Assembly: GCF_041296385.1 (NCBI RefSeq)
Contig: NW_027183949.1
Location: 2,681,417-2,745,416, forward strand
Reading direction: 5' to 3'
Length of the DNA stretch: 64,000 nt
Source: Aphelocoma coerulescens
Taxonomy: Eukaryota > Chordata > Aves > Passeriformes > Corvidae
The notes under the pieces are model-generated. The model was not told the DNA's origin, did no database searches, and saw only the letters and a list, made by a program, of their open reading frames with translations. Each line of letters starts with the position of its first letter. The stretch's first letter is position 1. Below, piece after piece: positions 36,208 to 49,740 of this stretch. The translations under genes and the position numbers were made by a program.

Positions 36208-38475
36208 AGCTGCTGGGACACAGGTGTGTCCTGATGCCACCGTCTACTCCTTTGAGAAGGGGAGGACAGAGTGCATCAGGGAGTTTGGTGTGGCTTACAT
36301 GCGGCAAGGAGAAGGTGCAGCCCCAAACTGGCTTTCACTTCTAGAACCTTTTGCTATTGCGGGAGCAGCTGCTGGAGCTTTTCAACCGAGCTGCAAGAGT
36401 GAAAAGTGTGATGGCATGTCTATCTGAGAAGGAAGGTTCGGTGCCGCAGCCTGTTGTGCACAATTTATATGCTGATAAGAGAAGGGGGTGCTTTTGGAAC
36501 GTTTTCCTTCCTGACACTTCTGTCTCTGTGAGCTTTAGCTGCTTGGACTCAGGGATACCGAAGGTATGTGAAAGTGACTGGGATGCGAGAATCATGTTGC
36601 ACAGGGAACAGGGAAGGTCAGCAAATGTTTCCTGTCCTGGCACATCTCTCAGTCTGAACTGCAGCTACAGATGCTTCACTTCCGCCAAGGACTCTGCCAC
36701 CTTGAGAGAAGGATGCGCTCTATGGAGTTGAGAAAGAAAGTGCGTCTCACTAGCTTCTTTCCACTACTTCATAGACAGCAAAGGGGCTATGAAAGGCAGC
36801 ACTGGCTTTTTGTTCTAGGACTTCTTCTTTACAAGCAGCTGCTGGATGTTTGGAAGGGGGTTTGGGATATGCAAAAATGAGAGGCTAAGATGGTAAGAGG
36901 GTAAGATGGAAGTCATCTGGCAAAAGCAGAGCTCACAAAAGGGCCAGCTGAGAAAGCTCTTGCTGCCTACAACTTCAACTGCACCCCTCAAAGCAGCAGC
37001 ACACACGCTGCTCTCGGCACTTTCCTTCTCAGCTCTACGCACCATCCTAAGCCTTGCCTCTCCCACACTCAGGATCCAAAGACAACGGCACCAGGGACTG
37101 CTCACACACTAAAGGCACCAGGACAAAAGGCTCACCAGCTTGGCCGTTGCATTCCCGCTGACAGCTCCACAGCTTGAACCCAGAGAACTGCCTGCTGCCA
37201 ACAGCCTTTCCAATCACTCTGAGCACCTCATGACAAGGAGTGTGGGGAATGAATCTCCAGCAGCCTCCTGCCCCAGGCTGTCCCCCGGGAGCAGCCCTGC
37301 TCCAGGCCGTGACTGCCACCTGCACAGCCAAAGGACCCAGAGCCGGTGTTACACACCACGGCTGTGCCTGGCACAGAGACACCAGTGGCCACACAAGTGG
37401 CCATGGCACTGTCCACACACAGTCCCTGCTGCTGCTCCCCCAGCCGCTGGCACCAACTCCCAGCCACCCACTCCTAAAGCCACGGGGCCCACTGGGACAC
37501 TGCGGGGGCTCGTGGAAGCCAGCGGCCATTGTGACACAGCGGGGCTGCACAGAGCCCACGGTGCTTTGTGACCCGTGGCTCCCAGGAGAGCCTTTGTGAT
37601 GCTGGGGAACTACAAGGAAGCCTGGCTCCTCTGTGACACCACCACAGAAGCTCAGGGGAGCCCTGGAGACCGTGCTGATGCTATTGAACCTGATGCAACC
37701 CTGCCTCCTCTGTGACACCACAGAAGCTCTTGGAGCCCTGGAGACCGTGCTGATGCTATGGAACCTGATGCAACCCTGCCTCCTCTGTGACACCACAGAA
37801 CCTCTGGGAGCCCTGGAGACCGTGCTGATGCTATGGAACCTGATGCAACCCTGCCTCCACTGTGACACCACAGAACCTCTGGGAGCCCTGGAGACTGTGG
37901 TGATGCTATGGAACCTGATGCAACCCTGCCTCCACTGTGACACCACAGAACCTCTGGGAGCCCTGGAGACCGTGCTGATGCTATGGAACCTGATGCAACC
38001 CTGCCTCCACTGTGACACCACAGAAGCTCGGGGAGCTCTGCAGACCGTGGGGATGCTGGCGGAGCTGACGGAACCCTGGGCACCACAGTGACGCTATGGA
38101 ACCTGGTGGAACCGAGGGGCCACAGTGACACTGTGGGGCCTTTTGGAAGCAACAGGACCCTGGTGGGAAGCCACGGGATGATTAATCCTGCACGAACCTG
38201 CTCCAGGTGGGCTCCTCTCTCCCGGCTTCCACAGGTGCTGCTAGGATCCCACTCCGGCACTGGCTTGGCACGGGCTCACGGCTTCCTTTGGCAATGGCTC
38301 TGCTCCAGGATGGCATGCTGCAGAGAATGCAGGTAGATTTTGTGCTCACTCCTGGCATGCAGCTGGACAATAAAGCCTGATCCAGCCCCCCCTCAGCATA
38401 TGTCCGGCTCTGGCATTGGGGCGGGGCAACTTTGGGAGCAGCCCCAGCCCTGCTCCTGCTCCCGGCTGGGCACCC
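36208..38475 (+). repeat. Macrosatellite unit 17 (2,268 bp)
   Basis: Haplotype A-L-P-E with G at unit position 939 and the CAGCTACAG / TTTCCACTAC pair of changes. Same clade as units 14 and 22. Confidence 0.98.
37663..38037 (+). repeat. 75 bp minisatellite, 5 copies (unit 17)
   Basis: Five copies; A, L, P, tail E. Confidence 0.97.
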
Positions 38476-40743
38476 AGCTGCTGGGACACAGGTGTGTCCT
38501 GATGCCACCGTCTACTCCTTTGAGAAGGGGAGGACAGAGTGCATCAGGGAGTTTGGTGTGGCTTACATGCGGCAAGGAGAAGGTGCAGCCCCAAACTGGC
38601 TTTCACTTCTAGAACCTTTTGCTATTGCGGGAGCAGCTGCTGGAGCTTTTCAACCGAGCTGCAAGAGTGAAAAGTGTGATGGCATGTCTATCTGAGAAGG
38701 AAGGTTCGGTGCCGCAGCCTGTTGTGCACAATTTATATGCTGATAAGAGAAGGGGGTGCTTTTGCAACGTTTTCCTTCCTGACACTTCTGTCTCTGTGAG
38801 CTTTAGCTGCTTGGACTCAGGGATACCGAAGGTATGTGAAAGTGACTGGGATGCGAGAATCATGTTGCACAGGGAACAGGGAAGGTCAGCAAATGTTTCC
38901 TGTCCTGGCACATCTCTCAGTCTGAACTGCAGCTGCAGATGCTTCACTTCCGCCAAGGACTCTGCCACCTTGAGAGAAGGATGCGCTCTATGGAGTTGAG
39001 AAAGAAAGTGCGTCTCACTAGCTTCTTTCCTCTACTTCATAGACAGCAAAGGGGCTATGAAAGGCAGCACTGGCTTTTTGTTCTAGGACTTCTTCTTTAC
39101 AAGCAGCTGCTGGATGTTTGGAAGGGGGTTTGGGATATGCAAAAATGAGAGGCTAAGATGGTAAGAGGGTAAGATGGAAGTCATCTGGCAAAAGCAGAGC
39201 TCACAAAAGGGCCAGCTGAGAAAGCTCTTGCTGCCTACAACTTCAACTGCACCCCTCAAAGCAGCAGCACACACGCTGCTCTCGGCACTTTCCTTCTCAG
39301 CTCTACGCACCATCCTAAGCCTTGCCTCTCCCACACTCAGGATCCAAAGACAACGGCACCAGGGACTGCTCACACACTAAAGGCACCAGGACAAAAGGCT
39401 CACCAGCTTGGCCTTTGCATTCCCGCTGACAGCTCCACAGCTTGAACCCAGAGAACTGCCTGCTGCCAACAGCCTTTCCAATCACTCTGAGCACCTCATG
39501 ACAAGGAGTGTGGGGAATGAATCTCCAGCAGCCTCCTGCCCCAGGCTGTCCCCCGGGAGCAGCCCTGCTCCAGGCCGTGACTGCCACCTGCACAGCCAAA
39601 GGACCCAGAGCCGGTGTTACACACCACGGCTGTGCCTGGCACAGAGACACCAGTGGCCACACAAGTGGCCATGGCACTGTCCACACACAGTCCCTGCTGC
39701 TGCTCCCCCAGCCGCTGGCACCAACTCCCAGCCACCCACTCCTAAAGCCACGGGGCCCACTGGGACACTGCGGGGGCTCGTGGAAGCCAGCGGCCATTGT
39801 GACACAGCGGGGCTGCACAGAGCCCACGGTGCTTTGTGACCCGTGGCTCCCAGGAGAGCCTTTGTGATGCTGGGGAACTACAAGGAAGCCTGGCTCCTCT
39901 GTGACACCACCACAGAAGCTCAGGGGAGCCCTGGAGACCGTGCTGATGCTATTGAACCTGATGCAACCCTGCCTCCTCTGTGACACCACAGAAGCTCTTG
40001 GAGCCCTGGAGACCGTGCTGATGCTATGGAACCTGATGCAACCCTGCCTCCTCTGTGACACCACAGAACCTCTGGGAGCCCTGGAGACCGTGCTGATGCT
40101 ATGGAACCTGATGCAACCCTGCCTCCACTGTGACACCACAGAAGCTCAGGGAGCCCTGGAGACTGTGGTGATGCTATGGAACCTGATGCAACCCTGCCTC
40201 CACTGTGACACCACAGAACCTCTGGGAGCCCTGGAGACCGTGCTGATGCTATGGAACCTGATGCAACCCTGCCTCCACTGTGACACCACAGAAGCTCGGG
40301 GAGCTCTGCAGACCGTGGGGATGCTGGCGAAGCTGACGGAACCCTGGGCACCACAGTGACGCTATGGAACCTGGTGGAACCGAGGGGCCACAGTGACACT
40401 GTGGGGCCTTTTGGAAGCAACAGGACCCTGGTGGGAAGCCACGGGATGATTAATCCTGCACGAACCTGCTCCAGGTGGGCTCCTCTCTCCCGGCTTCCAC
40501 AGGTGCTGCTAGGATCCCACTCCGGCACTGGCTTGGCACGGGCTCACGGCTTCCTTTGGCAATGGCTCTGCTCCAGGATGGCATGCTGCAGAGAATGCAG
40601 GTAGATTTTGTGCTCACTCCTGGCATGCAGCTGGACAATAAAGCCTGATCCAGCCCCCCCTCAGCATATGTCCGGCTCTGGCATTGGGGCGGGGCAACTT
40701 TGGGAGCAGCCCCAGCCCTGCTCCTGCTCCCGGCTGGGCACCC
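38476..40743 (+). repeat. Macrosatellite unit 18 (2,268 bp)
   Basis: Haplotype A-L-Q-K with T at unit position 939. C at 38765 (TTTTGCAACG, others TTTTGGAACG) is shared only with units 23 and 26. Confidence 0.98.
39931..40305 (+). repeat. 75 bp minisatellite, 5 copies (unit 18)
   Basis: Five copies; A, L, Q, tail K. Confidence 0.97.
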
Positions 40744-43011
40744 AGCTGCTGGGACACAGGTGTGTCCTGATGCCACCGTCTACTCCTTTGAGAAGGGGAG
40801 GACAGAGTGCATCAGGGAGTTTGGTGTGGCTTACATGCGGCAAGGAGAAGGTGCAGCCCCAAACTGGCTTTCACTTCTAGAACCTTTTGCTATTGCGGGA
40901 GCAGCTGCTGGAGCTTTTCAACCGAGCTGCAAGAGTGAAAAGTGTGATGGCATGTCTATCTGAGAAGGAAGGTTCGGTGCCGCAGCCTGTTGTGCACAAT
41001 TTATATGCTGATAAGAGAAGGGGGTGCTTTTGGAACGTTTTCCTTCCTGACACTTCTGTCTCTGTGAGCTTTAGCTGCTTGGACTCAGGGATACCGAAGG
41101 TATGTGAAAGTGACTGGGATGCGAGAATCATGTTGCACAGGGAACAGGGAAGGTCAGCAAATGTTTCCTGTCCTGGCACATCTCTCAGTCTGAACTGCAG
41201 CTGCAGATGCTTCACTTCCGCCAAGGACTCTGCCACCTTGAGAGAAGGATGCGCTCTATGGAGTTGAGAAAGAAAGTGCGTCTCACTAGCTTCTTTCCTC
41301 TACTTCATAGACAGCAAAGGGGCTATGAAAGGCAGCACTGGCTTTTTGTTCTAGGACTTCTTCTTTACAAGCAGCTGCTGGATGTTTGGAAGGGGGTTTG
41401 GGATATGCAAAAATGAGAGGCTAAGATGGTAAGAGGGTAAGATGGAAGTCATCTGGCAAAAGCAGAGCTCACAAAAGGGCCAGCTGAGAAAGCTCTTGCT
41501 GCCTACAACTTCAACTGCACCCCTCAAAGCAGCAGCACACACGCTGCTCTCGGCACTTTCCTTCTCAGCTCTACGCACCATCCTAAGCCTTGCCTCTCCC
41601 ACACTCAGGATCCAAAGACAACGGCACCAGGGACTGCTCACACACTAAAGGCACCAGGACAAAAGGCTCACCAGCTTGGCCTTTGCATTCCCGCTGACAG
41701 CTCCACAGCTTGAACCCAGAGAACTGCCTGCTGCCAACAGCCTTTCCAATCACTCTGAGCACCTCATGACAAGGAGTGTGGGGAATGAATCTCCAGCAGC
41801 CTCCTGCCCCAGGCTGTCCCCCGGGAGCAGCCCTGCTCCAGGCCGTGACTGCCACCTGCACAGCCAAAGGACCCAGAGCCGGTGTTACACACCACGGCTG
41901 TGCCTGGCACAGAGACACCAGTGGCCACACAAGTGGCCATGGCACTGTCCACACACAGTCCCTGCTGCTGCTCCCCCAGCCGCTGGCACCAACTCCCAGC
42001 CACCCACTCCTAAAGCCACGGGGCCCACTGGGACACTGCGGGGGCTCGTGGAAGCCAGCGGCCATTGTGACACAGCGGGGCTGCACAGAGCCCACGGTGC
42101 TTTGTGACCCGTGGCTCCCAGGAGAGCCTTTGTGATGCTGGGGAACTACAAGGAAGCCTGGCTCCTCTGTGACACCACCACAGAAGCTCAGGGGAGCCCT
42201 GGAGACCGTGCTGATGCTATTGAACCTGATGCAACCCTGCCTCCTCTGTGACACCACAGAACCTCTGGGAGCCCTGGAGACCGTGCTGATGCTATGGAAC
42301 CTGATGCAACCCTGCCTCCTCTGTGACACCACAGAACCTCTGGGAGCCCTGGAGACCGTGCTGATGCTATGGAACCTGATGCAACCCTGCCTCCACTGTG
42401 ACACCACAGAACCTCTGGGAGCCCTGGAGACTGTGGTGATGCTATGGAACCTGATGCAACCCTGCCTCCACTGTGACACCACAGAACCTCTGGGAGCCCT
42501 GGAGACCGTGCTGATGCTATGGAACCTGATGCAACCCTGCCTCCACTGTGACACCACAGAAGCTCGGGGAGCTCTGCAGACCGTGGGGATGCTGGCGAAG
42601 CTGACGGAACCCTGGGCACCACAGTGACGCTATGGAACCTGGTGGAACCGAGGGGCCACAGTGACACTGTGGGGCCTTTTGGAAGCAACAGGACCCTGGT
42701 GGGAAGCCACGGGATGATTAATCCTGCACGAACCTGCTCCAGGTGGGCTCCTCTCTCCCGGCTTCCACAGGTGCTGCTAGGATCCCACTCCGGCACTGGC
42801 TTGGCACGGGCTCACGGCTTCCTTTGGCAATGGCTCTGCTCCAGGATGGCATGCTGCAGAGAATGCAGGTAGATTTTGTGCTCACTCCTGGCATGCAGCT
42901 GGACAATAAAGCCTGATCCAGCCCCCCCTCAGCATATGTCCGGCTCTGGCATTGGGGCGGGGCAACTTTGGGAGCAGCCCCAGCCCTGCTCCTGCTCCCG
43001 GCTGGGCACCC
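40744..43011 (+). repeat. Macrosatellite unit 19 (2,268 bp)
   Basis: Haplotype P-L-P-K with T at unit position 939 and five minisatellite copies. No private change seen. Matches units 24 and 27 at all scored markers. Confidence 0.98.
42199..42573 (+). repeat. 75 bp minisatellite, 5 copies (unit 19)
   Basis: Five copies; P, L, P, tail K. Confidence 0.97.
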
Positions 43012-45279
43012 AGCTGCTGGGACACAGGTGTGTCCTGATGCCACCGTCTACTCCTTTGAGAAGGGGAGGACAGAGTGCATCAGGGAGTTTGGTGTGGCTT
43101 ACATGCGGCAAGGAGAAGGTGCAGCCCCAAACTGGCTTTCACTTCTAGAACCTTTTGCTATTGCGGGAGCAGCTGCTGGAGCTTTTCAACCGAGCTGCAA
43201 GAGTGAAAAGTGTGATGGCATGTCTATCTGAGAAGGAAGGTTCGGTGCCGCAGCCTGTTGTGCACAATTTATATGCTGATAAGAGAAGGGGGTGCTTTTG
43301 GAACGTTTTCCTTCCTGACACTTCTGTCTCTGTGAGCTTTAGCTGCTTGGACTCAGGGATACCGAAGGTATGTGAAAGTGACTGGGATGCGAGAATCATG
43401 TTGCACAGGGAACAGGGAAGGTCAGCAAATGTTTCCTGTCCTGGCACATCTCTCAGTCTGAACTGCAGCTGCAGATGCTTCACTTCCGCCAAGGACTCTG
43501 CCACCTTGAGAGAAGGATGCGCTCTATGGAGTTGAGAAAGAAAGTGCGTCTCACTAGCTTCTTTCCTCTACTTCATAGACAGCAAAGGGGCTATGAAAGG
43601 CAGCACTGGCTTTTTGTTCTAGGACTTCTTCTTTACAAGCAGCTGCTGGATGTTTGGAAGGGGGTTTGGGATATGCAAAAATGAGAGGCTAAGATGGTAA
43701 GAGGGTAAGATGGAAGTCATCTGGCAAAAGCAGAGCTCACAAAAGGGCCAGCTGAGAAAGCTCTTGCTGCCTACAACTTCAACTGCACCCCTCAAAGCAG
43801 CAGCACACACGCTGCTCTCGGCACTTTCCTTCTCAGCTCTACGCACCATCCTAAGCCTTGCCTCTCCCACACTCAGGATCCAAAGACAACGGCACCAGGG
43901 ACTGCTCACACACTAAAGGCACCAGGACAAAAGGCTCACCAGCTTGGCCGTTGCATTCCCGCTGACAGCTCCACAGCTTGAACCCAGAGAACTGCCTGCT
44001 GCCAACAGCCTTTCCAATCACTCTGAGCACCTCATGACAAGGAGTGTGGGGAATGAATCTCCAGCAGCCTCCTGCCCCAGGCTGTCCCCCGGGAGCAGCC
44101 CTGCTCCAGGCCGTGACTGCCACCTGCACAGCCAAAGGACCCAGAGCCGGTGTTACACACCACGGCTGTGCCTGGCACAGAGACACCAGTGGCCACACAA
44201 GTGGCCATGGCACTGTCCACACACAGTCCCTGCTGCTGCTCCCCCAGCCGCTGGCACCAACTCCCAGCCACCCACTCCTAAAGCCACGGGGCCCACTGGG
44301 ACACTGCGGGGGCTCGTGGAAGCCAGCGGCCATTGTGACACAGCGGGGCTGCACAGAGCCCACGGTGCTTTGTGACCCGTGGCTCCCAGGAGAGCCTTTG
44401 TGATGCTGGGGAACTACAAGGAAGCCTGGCTCCTCTGTGACACCACCACAGAAGCTCAGGGGAGCCCTGGAGACCGTGCTGATGCTATTGAACCTGATGC
44501 AACCCTGCCTCCTCTGTGACACCACAGAACCTCTGGGAGCCCTGGAGACCGTGCTGATGCTATGGAACCTGATGCAACCCTGCCTCCTCTGTGACACCAC
44601 AGAACCTCTGGGAGCCCTGGAGACCGTGCTGATGCTATGGAACCTGATGCAACCCTGCCTCCACTGTGACACCACAGAAGCTCAGGGAGCCCTGGAGACT
44701 GTGGTGATGCTATGGAACCTGATGCAACCCTGCCTCCACTGTGACACCACAGAACCTCTGGGAGCCCTGGAGACCGTGCTGATGCTATGGAACCTGATGC
44801 AACCCTGCCTCCACTGTGACACCACAGAAGCTCGGGGAGCTCTGCAGACCGTGGGGATGCTGGCGAAGCTGACGGAACCCTGGGCACCACAGTGACGCTA
44901 TGGAACCTGGTGGAACCGAGGGGCCACAGTGACACTGTGGGGCCTTTTGGAAGCAACAGGACCCTGGTGGGAAGCCACGGGATGATTAATCCTGCACGAA
45001 CCTGCTCCAGGTGGGCTCCTCTCTCCCGGCTTCCACAGGTGCTGCTAGGATCCCACTCCGGCACTGGCTTGGCACGGGCTCACGGCTTCCTTTGGCAATG
45101 GCTCTGCTCCAGGATGGCATGCTGCAGAGAATGCAGGTAGATTTTGTGCTCACTCCTGGCATGCAGCTGGACAATAAAGCCTGATCCAGCCCCCCCTCAG
45201 CATATGTCCGGCTCTGGCATTGGGGCGGGGCAACTTTGGGAGCAGCCCCAGCCCTGCTCCTGCTCCCGGCTGGGCACCC
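43012..45279 (+). repeat. Macrosatellite unit 20 (2,268 bp)
   Basis: Haplotype P-L-Q-K with G at unit position 939. Matches unit 25 at all scored markers and is the last unit of the first five-unit block. Confidence 0.98.
44467..44841 (+). repeat. 75 bp minisatellite, 5 copies (unit 20)
   Basis: Five copies; P, L, Q, tail K. Confidence 0.97.
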
Positions 45280-47472
45280 AGCTGCTGGGACACAGGTGTG
45301 TCCTGATGCCACCGTCTACTCCTTTGAGAAGGGGAGGACAGAGTGCATCAGGGAGTTTGGTGTGGCTTACATGCGGCAAGGAGAAGGTGCAGCCCCAAAC
45401 TGGCTTTCACTTCTAGAACCTTTTGCTATTGCGGGAGCAGCTGCTGGAGCTTTTCAACCGAGCTGCAAGAGTGAAAAGTGTGATGGCATGTCTATCTGAG
45501 AAGGAAGGTTCGGTGCCGCAGCCTGTTGTGCACAATTTATATGCTGATAAGAGAAGGGGGTGCTTTTGGAACGTTTTCCTTCCTGACACTTCTGTCTCTG
45601 TGAGCTTTAGCTGCTTGGACTCAGGGATACCGAAGGTATGTGAAAGTGACTGGGATGCGAGAATCATGTTGCACAGGGAACAGGGAAGGTCAGCAAATGT
45701 TTCCTGTCCTGGCACATCTCTCAGTCTGAACTGCAGCTGCAGATGCTTCACTTCCGCCAAGGACTCTGCCACCTTGAGAGAAGGATGCGCTCTATGGAGT
45801 TGAGAAAGAAAGTGCGTCTCACTAGCTTCTTTCCTCTACTTCATAGACAGCAAAGGGGCTATGAAAGGCAGCACTGGCTTTTTGTTCTAGGACTTCTTCT
45901 TTACAAGCAGCTGCTGGATGTTTGGAAGGGGGTTTGGGATATGCAAAAATGAGAGGCTAAGATGGTAAGAGGGTAAGATGGAAGTCATCTGGCAAAAGCA
46001 GAGCTCACAAAAGGGCCAGCTGAGAAAGCTCTTGCTGCCTACAACTTCAACTGCACCCCTCAAAGCAGCAGCACACACGCTGCTCTCGGCACTTTCCTTC
46101 TCAGCTCTACGCACCATCCTAAGCCTTGCCTCTCCCACACTCAGGATCCAAAGACAACGGCACCAGGGACTGCTCACACACTAAAGGCACCAGGACAAAA
46201 GGCTCACCAGCTTGGCCTTTGCATTCCCGCTGACAGCTCCACAGCTTGAACCCAGAGAACTGCCTGCTGCCAACAGCCTTTCCAATCACTCTGAGCACCT
46301 CATGACAAGGAGTGTGGGGAATGAATCTCCAGCAGCCTCCTGCCCCAGGCTGTCCCCCGGGAGCAGCCCTGCTCCAGGCCGTGACTGCCACCTGCACAGC
46401 CAAAGGACCCAGAGCCGGTGTTACACACCACGGCTGTGCCTGGCACAGAGACACCAGTGGCCACACAAGTGGCCATGGCACTGTCCACACACAGTCCCTG
46501 CTGCTGCTCCCCCAGCCGCTGGCACCAACTCCCAGCCACCCACTCCTAAAGCCACGGGGCCCACTGGGACACTGCGGGGGCTCGTGGAAGCCAGCGGCCA
46601 TTGTGACACAGCGGGGCTGCACAGAGCCCACGGTGCTTTGTGACCCGTGGCTCCCAGGAGAGCCTTTGTGATGCTGGGGAACTACAAGGAAGCCTGGCTC
46701 CTCTGTGACACCACCACAGAAGCTCAGGGGAGCCCTGGAGACCGTGCTGATGCTATTGAACCTGATGCAACCCTGCCTCCTCTGTGACACCACAGAACCT
46801 CTGGGAGCCCTGGAGACCGTGCTGATGCTATGGAACCTGATGCAACCCTGCCTCCACTGTGACACCACAGAAGCTCAGGGAGCCCTGGAGACTGTGGTGA
46901 TGCTATGGAACCTGATGCAACCCTGCCTCCACTGTGACACCACAGAACCTCTGGGAGCCCTGGAGACCGTGCTGATGCTATGGAACCTGATGCAACCCTG
47001 CCTCCACTGTGACACCACAGAAGCTCGGGGAGCTCTGCAGACCGTGGGGATGCTGGCGAAGCTGACGGAACCCTGGGCACCACAGTGACGCTATGGAACC
47101 TGGTGGAACCGAGGGGCCACAGTGACACTGTGGGGCCTTTTGGAAGCAACAGGACCCTGGTGGGAAGCCACGGGATGATTAATCCTGCACGAACCTGCTC
47201 CAGGTGGGCTCCTCTCTCCCGGCTTCCACAGGTGCTGCTAGGATCCCACTCCGGCACTGGCTTGGCACGGGCTCACGGCTTCCTTTGGCAATGGCTCTGC
47301 TCCAGGATGGCATGCTGCAGAGAATGCAGGTAGATTTTGTGCTCACTCCTGGCATGCAGCTGGACAATAAAGCCTGATCCAGCCCCCCCTCAGCATATGT
47401 CCGGCTCTGGCATTGGGGCGGGGCAACTTTGGGAGCAGCCCCAGCCCTGCTCCTGCTCCCGGCTGGGCACCC
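45280..47472 (+). repeat. Macrosatellite unit 21 (2,193 bp, short)
   Basis: Four minisatellite copies (46735-47034), junctions P then Q, tail K, T at unit position 939. Counterpart of unit 16 and start of the second five-unit block. Confidence 0.98.
46735..47034 (+). repeat. 75 bp minisatellite, 4 copies (unit 21)
   Basis: Four copies, same arrangement as unit 16. Confidence 0.97.
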
Positions 47473-49740
47473 AGCTGCTGGGACACAGGTGTGTCCTGAT
47501 GCCACCGTCTACTCCTTTGAGAAGGGGAGGACAGAGTGCATCAGGGAGTTTGGTGTGGCTTACATGCGGCAAGGAGAAGGTGCAGCCCCAAACTGGCTTT
47601 CACTTCTAGAACCTTTTGCTATTGCGGGAGCAGCTGCTGGAGCTTTTCAACCGAGCTGCAAGAGTGAAAAGTGTGATGGCATGTCTATCTGAGAAGGAAG
47701 GTTCGGTGCCGCAGCCTGTTGTGCACAATTTATATGCTGATAAGAGAAGGGGGTGCTTTTGGAACGTTTTCCTTCCTGACACTTCTGTCTCTGTGAGCTT
47801 TAGCTGCTTGGACTCAGGGATACCGAAGGTATGTGAAAGTGACTGGGATGCGAGAATCATGTTGCACAGGGAACAGGGAAGGTCAGCAAATGTTTCCTGT
47901 CCTGGCACATCTCTCAGTCTGAACTGCAGCTACAGATGCTTCACTTCCGCCAAGGACTCTGCCACCTTGAGAGAAGGATGCGCTCTATGGAGTTGAGAAA
48001 GAAAGTGCGTCTCACTAGCTTCTTTCCACTACTTCATAGACAGCAAAGGGGCTATGAAAGGCAGCACTGGCTTTTTGTTCTAGGACTTCTTCTTTACAAG
48101 CAGCTGCTGGATGTTTGGAAGGGGGTTTGGGATATGCAAAAATGAGAGGCTAAGATGGTAAGAGGGTAAGATGGAAGTCATCTGGCAAAAGCAGAGCTCA
48201 CAAAAGGGCCAGCTGAGAAAGCTCTTGCTGCCTACAACTTCAACTGCACCCCTCAAAGCAGCAGCACACACGCTGCTCTCGGCACTTTCCTTCTCAGCTC
48301 TACGCACCATCCTAAGCCTTGCCTCTCCCACACTCAGGATCCAAAGACAACGGCACCAGGGACTGCTCACACACTAAAGGCACCAGGACAAAAGGCTCAC
48401 CAGCTTGGCCGTTGCATTCCCGCTGACAGCTCCACAGCTTGAACCCAGAGAACTGCCTGCTGCCAACAGCCTTTCCAATCACTCTGAGCACCTCATGACA
48501 AGGAGTGTGGGGAATGAATCTCCAGCAGCCTCCTGCCCCAGGCTGTCCCCCGGGAGCAGCCCTGCTCCAGGCCGTGACTGCCACCTGCACAGCCAAAGGA
48601 CCCAGAGCCGGTGTTACACACCACGGCTGTGCCTGGCACAGAGACACCAGTGGCCACACAAGTGGCCATGGCACTGTCCACACACAGTCCCTGCTGCTGC
48701 TCCCCCAGCCGCTGGCACCAACTCCCAGCCACCCACTCCTAAAGCCACGGGGCCCACTGGGACACTGCGGGGGCTCGTGGAAGCCAGCGGCCATTGTGAC
48801 ACAGCGGGGCTGCACAGAGCCCACGGTGCTTTGTGACCCGTGGCTCCCAGGAGAGCCTTTGTGATGCTGGGGAACTACAAGGAAGCCTGGCTCCTCTGTG
48901 ACACCACCACAGAAGCTCAGGGGAGCCCTGGAGACCGTGCTGATGCTATTGAACCTGATGCAACCCTGCCTCCTCTGTGACACCACAGAAGCTCTTGGAG
49001 CCCTGGAGACCGTGCTGATGCTATGGAACCTGATGCAACCCTGCCTCCTCTGTGACACCACAGAACCTCTGGGAGCCCTGGAGACCGTGCTGATGCTATG
49101 GAACCTGATGCAACCCTGCCTCCACTGTGACACCACAGAACCTCTGGGAGCCCTGGAGACTGTGGTGATGCTATGGAACCTGATGCAACCCTGCCTCCAC
49201 TGTGACACCACAGAACCTCTGGGAGCCCTGGAGACCGTGCTGATGCTATGGAACCTGATGCAACCCTGCCTCCACTGTGACACCACAGAAGCTCGGGGAG
49301 CTCTGCAGACCGTGGGGATGCTGGCGGAGCTGACGGAACCCTGGGCACCACAGTGACGCTATGGAACCTGGTGGAACCGAGGGGCCACAGTGACACTGTG
49401 GGGCCTTTTGGAAGCAACAGGACCCTGGTGGGAAGCCACGGGATGATTAATCCTGCACGAACCTGCTCCAGGTGGGCTCCTCTCTCCCGGCTTCCACAGG
49501 TGCTGCTAGGATCCCACTCCGGCACTGGCTTGGCACGGGCTCACGGCTTCCTTTGGCAATGGCTCTGCTCCAGGATGGCATGCTGCAGAGAATGCAGGTA
49601 GATTTTGTGCTCACTCCTGGCATGCAGCTGGACAATAAAGCCTGATCCAGCCCCCCCTCAGCATATGTCCGGCTCTGGCATTGGGGCGGGGCAACTTTGG
49701 GAGCAGCCCCAGCCCTGCTCCTGCTCCCGGCTGGGCACCC
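47473..49740 (+). repeat. Macrosatellite unit 22 (2,268 bp)
   Basis: Haplotype A-L-P-E with G at unit position 939, with CAGCTACAG and TTTCCACTAC as in units 14 and 17. Counterpart of unit 17 in the second block. Confidence 0.98.
48928..49302 (+). repeat. 75 bp minisatellite, 5 copies (unit 22)
   Basis: Five copies; A, L, P, tail E. Confidence 0.97.
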
